DNA of 9,683 bases from Eubacterium sp. (GTDB taxonomy: Bacteria > Bacillota_A > Clostridia > Lachnospirales > Lachnospiraceae): NCBI GenBank assembly GCA_024687845.1, contig JAILEL010000224.1, positions 1-9,683 of the forward strand. Reading direction: 5' to 3'. The translations under genes and the position numbers were made by a program. Position 1 is the first letter of the stretch. Every line of letters starts with the position of its first letter. This document shows positions 1 through 4,619 of the stretch, piece by piece. The notes beneath the pieces are model-generated. The model was given only the letters and a program-made list of their open reading frames with translations. It searched no databases and was not told the DNA's origin.

Positions 1-29
1 GAAAAATACTTTTTCATATTCTTCCTCAT
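1..29 (-). CDS. Start of a truncated gene downstream of the AgrD-like gene
   Basis: Only nine codons are inside the window (M-R-K-N-M-K-K-Y-F). The start is chosen because a perfect AGGAGG (38-43) lies 8 bases before the ATG at 29-27. It follows the AgrD-like gene on the same strand after 58 bases with no terminator between them, so the two are probably co-transcribed. In agr loci the partners of agrD are the AgrB processing protease/exporter and the AgrC sensor kinase. Nothing in these nine residues tells which, if either, this is. Confidence 0.55.
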
Positions 30-37
30 TCTCACTA

Positions 38-43
38 CCTCCT
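38..43 (-). promoter_or_regulatory. Shine-Dalgarno AGGAGG of the truncated left-edge gene
   Basis: A perfect AGGAGG on the minus strand, 8 bases before an ATG. It is the main reason for believing that a gene begins at position 29. Confidence 0.7.
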
Positions 44-87
44 ACTCAATTTTATAAATTTAGAATAACCATTTTTCCCATGCATTT

Positions 88-243
88 TCAGCGTTTTTTG
101 ATAAAGTCTGAAAAGCCATCAGGTTCTACTGGTTGGTACCAATTTTTCCCACATTGATTTAATGTTAAAATTCCAATAAACATTAAAACTGAACAAATAA
201 TATGTTCATACTTATTCAATACTTTTCTTATCTTTGACTTCAT
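88..243 (-). CDS. agrD: AgrD-like cyclic lactone autoinducer precursor peptide
   Basis: A 51-residue peptide. Residues 1-28 form a basic then hydrophobic leader (MKSKIRKVLNKYEH, then IICSVLMFIGILTL), as in the membrane-associated AgrD leader. A cysteine follows at residue 31 (NQCGKNW), then Y-Q-P-V-E-P-D and a charged tail ending KKR. In the AgrD family the Cys and four following residues become a thiolactone ring, and the next stretch, with conserved prolines, is the AgrB recognition tail. From memory, the Listeria precursor reads C-F-M-F-V then Y-E-P-K-S-P, which lines up residue for residue with C-G-K-N-W then Y-Q-P-V-E-P here. The inferred ring is therefore Cys31-Trp35. GGGAG (253-257) lies 9 bases before the ATG. 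AgrB, AgrC and AgrA are not in the window. The alternative is an unrelated small membrane peptide, but the C-P-P spacing argues against it. Confidence 0.72.
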   Translation of the reverse strand: MKSKIRKVLNKYEHIICSVLMFIGILTLNQCGKNWYQPVEPDGFSDFIKKR

Positions 244-338
244 AAAACACATCTCCCAATTATATTTTTATTCAGGTATAATTTATTATTTTTACACCCC
301 CTCTTATTTTTTCGACTAATGTTATTAATCTCATGAGC

Positions 339-390
339 TGTCACAGTTTTGCTATGCAAGCCTGTCACAACCCTGTTCATCTTTGTGTCA
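339..390 (+). repeat. Left transposon end: three TGTCA repeats at 23-24 bp spacing
   Basis: TGTCA occurs at 339-343, 363-367 and 386-390, all in the same orientation. The first two continue as TGTCACA. Spacings of 24 and 23 bases put them on nearly the same face of the helix at every second turn. This is typical of transposase-binding sites at the ends of Mu/Tn7/Tn552-type elements. They lie just past the last gene of the element. They could also be operator sites for the ribbon-helix-helix protein. Confidence 0.5.
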
Positions 391-401
391 TAGGGACGTG
401 A

Positions 402-575
402 CTACTGATCACATCCCTTTATTGTTTGTTGTCCTCGTATCTGAGAATTCTTCACCTTTTCGGACCATATCCAATCCGTTATCGCCTGGCTCACATTTGT
501 ATGATGTTCCCAGGCGTATTGTTTCAATCTTTCTAGGGTATCTTCAGAAAGAGATATATTTACTCGTTTTTTCAT
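402..575 (-). CDS. Small ribbon-helix-helix (CopG/Arc-like) protein
   Basis: A 57-residue reading frame. It begins KKRVNISLSEDTLERLKQ, continues YAWEHHTNVSQAITDWIW and ends KGCDQ. This is the classic ribbon-helix-helix order: a strand with alternating residues (RVNISLS), helix A (EDTLERLKQYAWEHH), a turn (TN), and helix B (VSQAITDWIWSEKVK). Such proteins are dimeric DNA binders, typically autorepressors or antitoxins. It starts 32 bases after the ATPase stop codon on the same strand and inside the transposon ends, so it is probably the last gene of the transposition operon. The ribosome binding site is weak (GGGTAAG). A seven-codon frame beginning at the ATG at 596 ends in a TGA that overlaps the start (ATGA), so coupled translation is conceivable. 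The role as a regulator of transposition is inferred; no toxin gene is adjacent. Confidence 0.78.
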   Translation of the reverse strand: MKKRVNISLSEDTLERLKQYAWEHHTNVSQAITDWIWSEKVKNSQIRGQQTIKGCDQ

Positions 576-607
576 AAGCACTTACCCGTATGCATTTCGT
601 GTGTATA

Positions 608-1426
608 TCATACTTCTTCTATCTGAAGCATTTCATGATCTGCCACATACCGAACCATGTTTCCATCTATCAGCCTCTTCTGTTGCTGATATGCGTACAT
701 AAGTGCCTTCTCACAAGTCCTGTTTATCACCCTTGGTATTCCTGCCGTTATCTTATATATTTCTTCCTCGGCATCGCTCGTAAAGAGTTCGCCTGTATAT
801 CCTGAATAGGCTATATGTGCTGCTATGTATTGTGTTACCTCTGATCTGTCAAGCCTATCCAATACTACATGCATGTCTATTCTCTGCCTTATTGCTGAAT
901 ACTTTTGCAGTCTCAACTTGTTTTCCCATAGTTCCTTCTGACCCACAAGAATTAACGCCATCGGACTTGTTGAATCGAACTGACAGTTAAGCAAAAATCT
1001 GAATTCTTCTAGTGTCTCTTTTTCGAGAAGATGTGCTTCATCAAGAATGCAGACTACATTTTTCTTCTGTACCTTTTTTACTGCATCTATTTCTTTTTGA
1101 AGGATCCTCTTTGAATCTCCTCTATAAAATTTTGCTTCAAGTCCCATCTGATCGAGAAGTCCTGCATACAACCATCTCGGTGTAAGCTGTGAATCTGTCA
1201 GATACAATGGAAGATATCTCTCTTTGGGCAGCCTTGATACAAGCATTCTCATGAGTGTCGATTTTCCACACCCTGGATCAGCCATTACAACTGCAAATCC
1301 TTGATTATCTATCGAATACTTTAACCTTCCTATTGCATCTTCAAGCTTTGGTGATGTGTACAGTCTGTCTGCAGGAATGTCTCTGGTAAACGGTGTATTC
1401 TTCATCGAGAAAAACTGTTCGTACAT
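608..1426 (-). CDS. ExeA/TniB-like AAA+ ATPase, transposition helper
   Basis: A 272-residue AAA+ ATPase. Walker A is DPGCGKST at residues 50-57, Walker B is VVCILDEAH at 124-132, sensor 1 is in LILVGQ (158-163), an arginine-finger-like RQR is at 180-182, and the sensor-2 GIPRVIN is at 229-235. This pattern is typical of ExeA, TniB and Tn552 p271-type proteins. In Tn7/Mu-like systems the equivalent (TnsC, MuB, TniB) binds target DNA in an ATP-dependent manner and recruits and activates the DDE transposase. The start codon overlaps the transposase stop (TAATG), so the two are translationally coupled and probably made in a fixed ratio. The length matches the family and no key residue is missing. 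The ExeA name comes from a secretion protein, but the context makes a secretion role unlikely. Confidence 0.9.
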   Translation of the reverse strand: MYEQFFSMKNTPFTRDIPADRLYTSPKLEDAIGRLKYSIDNQGFAVVMADPGCGKSTLMRMLVSRLPKERYLPLYLTDSQLTPRWLYAGLLDQMGLEAKFYRGDSKRILQKEIDAVKKVQKKNVVCILDEAHLLEKETLEEFRFLLNCQFDSTSPMALILVGQKELWENKLRLQKYSAIRQRIDMHVVLDRLDRSEVTQYIAAHIAYSGYTGELFTSDAEEEIYKITAGIPRVINRTCEKALMYAYQQQKRLIDGNMVRYVADHEMLQIEEV

Positions 1427-2826
1427 TATTCTTCACCCGCCTTTCCATAATCCTTGAAAGACAGGGCATTAGCTTTAAGCTTATGATCTTCCTTATATCT
1501 CTTTTCAAGTGCATCCAGAAATCTTGACGTCTCCGGAAGTTCATTTGTAAGTCCTACAGGTCTCGCTGGTTTCTTATCTGCATATGCACCTATTCTTACC
1601 GGATGAGCATCTATCTCATCCATCTTTCCATATCTCACCTTTACTGTTTCGGTATTTAATGGATCATAGGCTATTTCCACTTTCAGATTCGCCAGCGCTG
1701 CACTTGCTTCATACTTTCTTCCGCCAAAATCAAAACATCCGGACGGATCTATTATTCTTGATTCATGATGTGTAAATGCTTCAGCAACTGTTCTTACATC
1801 CACAAATCTCTGGAGACGTTCGTCTCTGTTCCACTCAACCATCGGAGATATCCCTCCTGGTGGAACTTCGACATCCATAGCCTCATAGTACTCCTTGATT
1901 CCACTATGAGCTTTTTTCTGATAATCCTCTTCAAGAAATATCTTCCATTTTTCATTCAGCTCAGATAGACTATGAACATGCGCCACCTGTACTTCGGCTA
2001 TAAATCTGTCCACCGATTTATGGAAGACCTCAATTTTCCCCTTCGCCTGACATTCATACGGTTTCGCATGGAGAATACGTATTCCAAGCTTCGCACAACT
2101 TTCCTGAAGTTGTCTGGATATGTATTGTTTTCCATTATCCAAATACGATTTATCCCAAATGCCAATCTTTAAAACAGCCTTATGAAACGTATCTTCAACG
2201 ATTTCCGCTCTTTCATTGTCATAAAACTCTGACTGTACGATATATCTTGAATGATCATCTATCAGTGATGATAGGTATGTCTTTATAAGCTTACCTTCCT
2301 TCGTCCTTATTTCAGGCCCATACTTGATATCACCTTGCAGCAGTTCAAGTCTATGTGGTCTGCAGAACCTTCTACTTGATGTATTTTGTCTTTCGGCCTG
2401 CCTCTTCATCTGTTTCACGCCAAGCCCGGCATTGTACAGATACCTCTGAAGAGTAGATGGTCGAATAACGCCCGGAGGAGCCCAGCCTTCTGATTCAAGT
2501 ATCAGGATTATCTGCCTAACACTTCTTCTTGGAACCTCTCTCTTTAGCTGGATTGCTTCTCCAACTATTTCATCAAAGTTGTCCGGAAGTTTTTGGGATC
2601 GTCTTTTCTCTCTGTTCATGGGAATCAGTCCATCAAACTGGTCTTTCCTGTACTTTTCTTCATAACGATAGAGAGTTCTTGTTGATATTCCTTCCTTTTC
2701 AGCTATCTCTTCCCTCAGCTGTCGCCTCTTTGCCTCGTCGATATCTTCATCCAATAACGGAGATATCATGGTAAACCTTCTTAAAGCCTGCTCATTCTGC
2801 CACTTTCTTAGCTCCTTACTTTCCAT
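1426..2826 (-). CDS. DD(35)E transposase, Tn552/Mu-type (rve + Mu C-terminal domain)
   Basis: A 466-residue transposase that would cut and join the transposon ends. A helix-turn-helix is visible at about residues 40-64 (IAEKEGISTRTLYRYEEKY), with a second DNA-binding region to about 140. The catalytic RNase-H-like core has D166 (in LLQGDIKYG), D230 (in YLDNG) and E266 (in KGKIEVFH). D230 and E266 are separated by 35 residues, the classical DD(35)E spacing. Residues 335-420 resemble the Mu transposase C-terminal beta-barrel. A strong AAGGAGG lies about 10 bases before the ATG. The gene is followed directly by its ATPase partner. It appears full length and potentially active. Confidence 0.92.
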   Translation of the reverse strand: MESKELRKWQNEQALRRFTMISPLLDEDIDEAKRRQLREEIAEKEGISTRTLYRYEEKYRKDQFDGLIPMNREKRRSQKLPDNFDEIVGEAIQLKREVPRRSVRQIILILESEGWAPPGVIRPSTLQRYLYNAGLGVKQMKRQAERQNTSSRRFCRPHRLELLQGDIKYGPEIRTKEGKLIKTYLSSLIDDHSRYIVQSEFYDNERAEIVEDTFHKAVLKIGIWDKSYLDNGKQYISRQLQESCAKLGIRILHAKPYECQAKGKIEVFHKSVDRFIAEVQVAHVHSLSELNEKWKIFLEEDYQKKAHSGIKEYYEAMDVEVPPGGISPMVEWNRDERLQRFVDVRTVAEAFTHHESRIIDPSGCFDFGGRKYEASAALANLKVEIAYDPLNTETVKVRYGKMDEIDAHPVRIGAYADKKPARPVGLTNELPETSRFLDALEKRYKEDHKLKANALSFKDYGKAGEE

Positions 2827-2910
2827 GTAAGATGCACCTCCTTTTCATTTGTTAGGTTCATCTTACTTCAGTCTCTTAGCGACAACAAAACAAAGTAGGG
2901 GGATAACGTC

Positions 2911-3464
2911 TTATGGTGATCTGGGTATAACTCCCAGGCCACCGGTATTCACCATTATCTTTAATGCAACTGACAACCAGCCCCTTCTAATCCTCCCCTT
3001 TATACGTTCGAGTAATGAGTCTCTCATGAATAAAAATTCAGCTCCATAATCAAGAATCCGATACACCGCTGATCTAATCTGACCTTCAGCATTATTCATC
3101 AGATATATTCCCCATTCACGCCATCTTGCTTTAGTATCATCACATGGATAATCTTCATTTTCTAAAACCTCATCCTCTGAAAGATTATCATCTATAACTT
3201 TTTCTATAAGCTCTGATCCATAATGCTTGTAAGGCACCTGATCATCTGGAAGTATTCTATGAGTCACTTTACATTCCTCACAAATACGTCTTTCTATCAG
3301 CCTCCATTCAGATTCTCCACCTGATTTCTTCTTGATTCTCCTAACCCAGTCCTTCTTAAGCAATCTACCTCCACAGCAGGGACAAGGCGGATTCTCATTA
3401 CTCTTTATACGAAAAAATCGTCTTTCTCATTGCGTTCGCAGACATAGTCTGATACACTAACCAT
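2911..3464 (-). CDS. DUF6431 zinc-ribbon protein, requires a -1 frameshift
   Basis: The zero frame starts at the ATG at 3464-3462 and reads MVSVSDYVCERNEKDDFF, then Val and TAA. The -1 frame continues without a stop as RIKSNENPPCPCCGGRL and onward for about 150 residues to 2911. Joined at T TTT TTC (3412-3418) they give a 184-residue protein. It has a CPCC knuckle, a second C-E-E-C knuckle, KHYGSELIEKV and NEDYPCDDTKARW. From memory this matches DUF6431, a family found next to DDE transposase/ExeA pairs in Firmicutes. The longest single-frame start is a TTG at 3363, which would lose the first zinc knuckle and has no evident ribosome binding site. The break is therefore either programmed frameshifting or loss of one T from an original run of seven. 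The function is unknown; DNA binding at the ends or regulation is a guess. Confidence 0.7.
3412..3418 (-). promoter_or_regulatory. Candidate -1 slippery heptamer T TTT TTC
   Basis: On the minus strand the zero frame reads GAT TTT TTC GTA TAA, so the heptamer has the X XXY YYZ form. A stop codon comes two codons later, and the -1 frame opens directly into the conserved zinc-ribbon domain. No strong stimulatory hairpin or upstream Shine-Dalgarno-like sequence is obvious, so a simple deletion in a T run remains possible. Confidence 0.4.
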
Positions 3465-3481
3465 GGTTTTATAACCACCAT

Positions 3482-3527
3482 AGATCCTGGGGATGTCGGC
3501 TGTGCAAAAGGAGACTCCCCAGGATCT
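3482..3527 (-). promoter_or_regulatory. Leader hairpin before the DUF6431 start codon
   Basis: A perfect 12-bp inverted repeat (AGATCCTGGGGA at 3482-3493 against 3516-3527) with a 22-base loop. It lies between the predicted transposon promoter and the first ATG. No T-tract follows on either strand, so it is not a simple terminator. The next 18 bases on the minus strand hold a smaller fold, TGGTT-ATAA-AACCA, whose right arm abuts the ATG. Together these suggest structural control of translation of the first gene, but this is inference. Confidence 0.45.
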
Positions 3528-3550
3528 TCCTTTCTTTAATGTCGGTTGAC

Positions 3551-3574
3551 ATCATATCAGTTAAATCTGCGACA
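3551..3574 (-). repeat. Right transposon end: inward TGTCG/TGTCA repeats
   Basis: Read from the right on the minus strand, TGTCGCAGATTT starts at 3574 and TGTCAACC starts at 3551, exactly 23 bases apart. The first matches the left outer repeat TGTCACAGTTTT in 10 of 12 positions. The second resembles the left TGTCACAACC with one base missing. These are probable transposase-binding sites. Two ATGTCGG copies in the opposite orientation lie further in, at 3493 and 3539, 46 bases apart. Confidence 0.45.
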
Positions 3575-3579
3575 ATCAA
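3551..3579 (-). promoter_or_regulatory. Predicted promoter of the transposon operon
   Basis: On the minus strand TTGATT (3579-3574) is separated by 17 bases from TATGAT (3556-3551), a good sigma-A type match. The -35 box straddles the presumed right boundary, so one half may come from the insertion site, and the promoter overlaps the putative transposase-binding repeats. That arrangement would allow transposase bound at the end to repress its own operon. Confidence 0.5.
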
Positions 3580-3647
3580 TGAAGTGATTCTTAAGTCACG
3601 CTAACTTGGTAGCAACAATAATTGATAATTAAGGCACAATCGGCTAT

Positions 3648-4127
3648 CTATACAAGCTCCTTACCATCCAGTTTTACTTCCACTAGATCGTCTGTTTCTG
3701 AATAAACCAGCTTAAGTGAAAAATACGGTCTGTTCTCTTCTATTAATCTGAAGAAGATTTTATCTCCTTCCCAGATTGGAAGATCGTAGACTGCTGATTT
3801 GTCAATCCATTCAAGATCTCCTTCGTCACAGTCTGAAAGTTCTCCTTCAAAACCAGTGGCAGTATATAAATGCATATATTCTACAACTGAGTCACCATAG
3901 ATAAAGGTTACGATTCCTCTTGCCTGATATTCTGAAAGTATCAGACCGGTTTCCTCCTTTACTTCGCGGAGTAGGCAGTCATCGGGACTTTCTCCATACT
4001 CAAAATGTCCTCCTACTCCGATATATTTGTCTTTATTTATATCGATTTCTTTCTTTACCCTATGCATCATCAGATACTTTCCATCTTTTTCAATATAGCA
4101 TAGAGTAGTAAGTTCCGGATATTTCAT
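3648..4127 (-). CDS. NUDIX hydrolase (MutT/8-oxo-dGTP diphosphatase-like)
   Basis: A 159-residue protein. The complete NUDIX box lies at about residues 40-62: G, then HFEYG, E, then SPDDCLL, then REVKEETGL. This fits GX5EX7REUXEEXGU with all metal-binding glutamates present. NUDIX enzymes hydrolyse nucleoside diphosphates linked to another group, and members of this length often cleanse oxidised nucleotides. The substrate cannot be read from sequence. The start at 4127 is chosen because GGGGGA lies 3-4 bases upstream and the protein then begins MKYPELTTLCYIEKDGKYLM, the usual first strand. The open frame extends further to a GTG at 4205, but that extension would be encoded by the promoter region and by the end of the inserted MITE-like element. 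Confidence 0.88.
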   Translation of the reverse strand: MKYPELTTLCYIEKDGKYLMMHRVKKEIDINKDKYIGVGGHFEYGESPDDCLLREVKEETGLILSEYQARGIVTFIYGDSVVEYMHLYTATGFEGELSDCDEGDLEWIDKSAVYDLPIWEGDKIFFRLIEENRPYFSLKLVYSETDDLVEVKLDGKELV

Positions 4128-4160
4128 ATTTCCCCCATAAAAAATAACACTTCGTTTTGT

Positions 4161-4189
4161 CTTATAATATTTTACACTTTTTGTAAGAA
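4161..4189 (-). promoter_or_regulatory. Predicted promoter of the NUDIX gene
   Basis: On the minus strand TTCTTA (4189-4184) is followed by a 17-base spacer and TATAAG (4166-4161). The match is moderate. It lies 33 bases before the chosen start codon and directly beside the MITE-like insertion; its -35 box overlaps the left copy of the 8-bp target duplication. Confidence 0.4.
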
Positions 4190-4193
4190 TATC
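4186..4193 (+). repeat. Left target-site duplication AGAATATC
   Basis: AGAATATC here and at 4421-4428 directly abuts both ends of the 227-bp inverted-repeat element. A perfect 8-bp direct repeat at exactly these positions is what staggered-cut transposition leaves. Confidence 0.88.
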
Positions 4194-4420
4194 GTTACTA
4201 TTCACAGTTCATGAGATAAGTAACAAAAATGAATGCTTGCAGGCACTTTTTGTTTACTTATCTCATGATACCTGTGAAGCAGGAACTCAAAAAGCATGAT
4301 TCAGTGCCTCCGAAGGAGGCAATAGAACATCGAATATTAGGCTTATTTAAGCTTGCTTAATAATAAGCCATATTCGATGTGGACTTAAGAATGCTTTTTG
4401 AGTTAACTGTGAATAGTAAC
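4194..4420. mobile_element. MITE-like element, 227 bp, 16-bp perfect terminal inverted repeats, 8-bp target duplication
   Basis: It begins GTTACTATTCACAGTT (4194-4209) and ends with the exact reverse complement (4405-4420). AGAATATC flanks both sides. No coding frame of note is inside. The interior is almost all paired: a 14-bp stem 4210-4223/4254-4267 that continues for 6 bp after a one-base bulge; a small CCTG/CAGG hairpin at 4271-4283; and a 14-bp stem 4284-4297/4391-4404 enclosing two further hairpins (4305-4321 and 4327-4380). The stems abut one another with at most three unpaired bases, forming a nested junction. An 8-bp duplication is known for IS66, ISL3 and IS1595 families, and IS66 ends start with GT; which transposase moves this element cannot be said. 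It sits between divergent genes, upstream of both predicted promoters. Confidence 0.88.
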
Positions 4421-4428
4421 AGAATATC
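4421..4428 (+). repeat. Right target-site duplication AGAATATC
   Basis: Exact copy of 4186-4193, immediately after the right inverted repeat of the 227-bp element. Confidence 0.88.
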
Positions 4429-4457
4429 ACCTTGTGATTATTTTGGCAAACACAGTT

Positions 4458-4473
4458 AACCGTAAATAGTAAC
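4458..4473 (-). repeat. Solo terminus of the MITE family, right-end orientation
   Basis: AACCGTAAATAGTAAC matches the element's right terminus AACTGTGAATAGTAAC in 14 of 16 positions, 53 bases after it in direct orientation. AAACAC occurs on both sides (4448-4453 and 4474-4479), which may be a trace of an older, decayed insertion of the same family. It lies about 39 bases upstream of the predicted esterase -35 box. Confidence 0.6.
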
Positions 4474-4511
4474 AAACACGTATAAAATGAAGTATTACTG
4501 CTGTTTTCTGG

Positions 4512-4540
4512 TTGTTATACAATTATTATAGTGTTATATT
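4512..4540 (+). promoter_or_regulatory. Predicted promoter of the esterase gene
   Basis: TTGTTA (4512-4517), a 17-base spacer and TATATT (4535-4540) form a reasonable sigma-A promoter. The inferred transcript would carry a leader of about 70 bases containing a GU-tolerant 8-bp hairpin (4552-4559/4576-4583) and a MITE-terminus copy. Confidence 0.5.
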
Positions 4541-4584
4541 TCAATAGAGGGCTTGGCTAACCTTATGAAAAAAGCTGGCCGAGT

Positions 4585-4600
4585 GTTACTATTCACAGAA
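4585..4600 (+). repeat. Solo terminus of the MITE family in the esterase leader
   Basis: GTTACTATTCACAGAA matches the element's left terminus in 14 of 16 positions; the first 14 are identical. It ends 5 bases before the esterase ribosome binding site (AAAGGGGG, 4606-4613). It is inverted relative to the copy at 4458-4473, and the pair brackets the promoter. Confidence 0.65.
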
Positions 4601-4619
4601 ATATCAAAGGGGGATTATT

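Larger units (their letters stand above)
337..3576 (-). mobile_element. Tn552/Tn7-like transposon with DUF6431, DDE transposase, ExeA-type ATPase and RHH genes
   Basis: A compact unit of about 3.2 kb with all genes on the minus strand: DUF6431 zinc-ribbon protein, DD(35)E transposase, AAA ATPase and ribbon-helix-helix protein. The transposase (466 aa) and ATPase (272 aa) are close in size to the p480/p271 pair of Tn552. Both ends carry TGTC-starting repeats pointing inward (339, 363 and 386 on the left; 3574 and 3551 on the right). The outermost pair reads TGTCACAGTTTT and TGTCGCAGATTT, 10 of 12 identical. No target-site duplication was found next to these repeats, so the limits are approximate and the real ends may lie some bases further out. 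No cargo gene such as resistance is visible. Confidence 0.75.

Noticed and set aside
277..282. TATAAT on the plus strand before the left transposon end
   Set aside because: No matching -35 box at a proper distance and no plus-strand gene downstream.
2871..2886. Internal minus-strand TGTCGCTAAG between the DUF6431 and transposase genes as an alternative right end
   Set aside because: Only the first six bases match the end repeat, there is no second repeat at 23 bp, and it would leave the DUF6431 gene outside although it usually accompanies this transposase type.
4128..4205. Longer NUDIX open frame starting at the GTG at 4205
   Set aside because: It has no ribosome binding site, would be partly encoded by the end of the inserted MITE-like element and would run through the predicted promoter; the ATG at 4127 has GGGGGA upstream and gives a normal family start.
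4402..4460. ACAGTTAAC motifs resembling AgrA/LytTR boxes (minus strand about 4402-4412, plus strand 4452-4460, and a related AACAGTTAA near 5711)
   Set aside because: They partly coincide with the MITE termini, differ from the AgrA consensus at the last base and lack the regular paired spacing of known boxes; a link to the agrD gene at the left edge cannot be supported.
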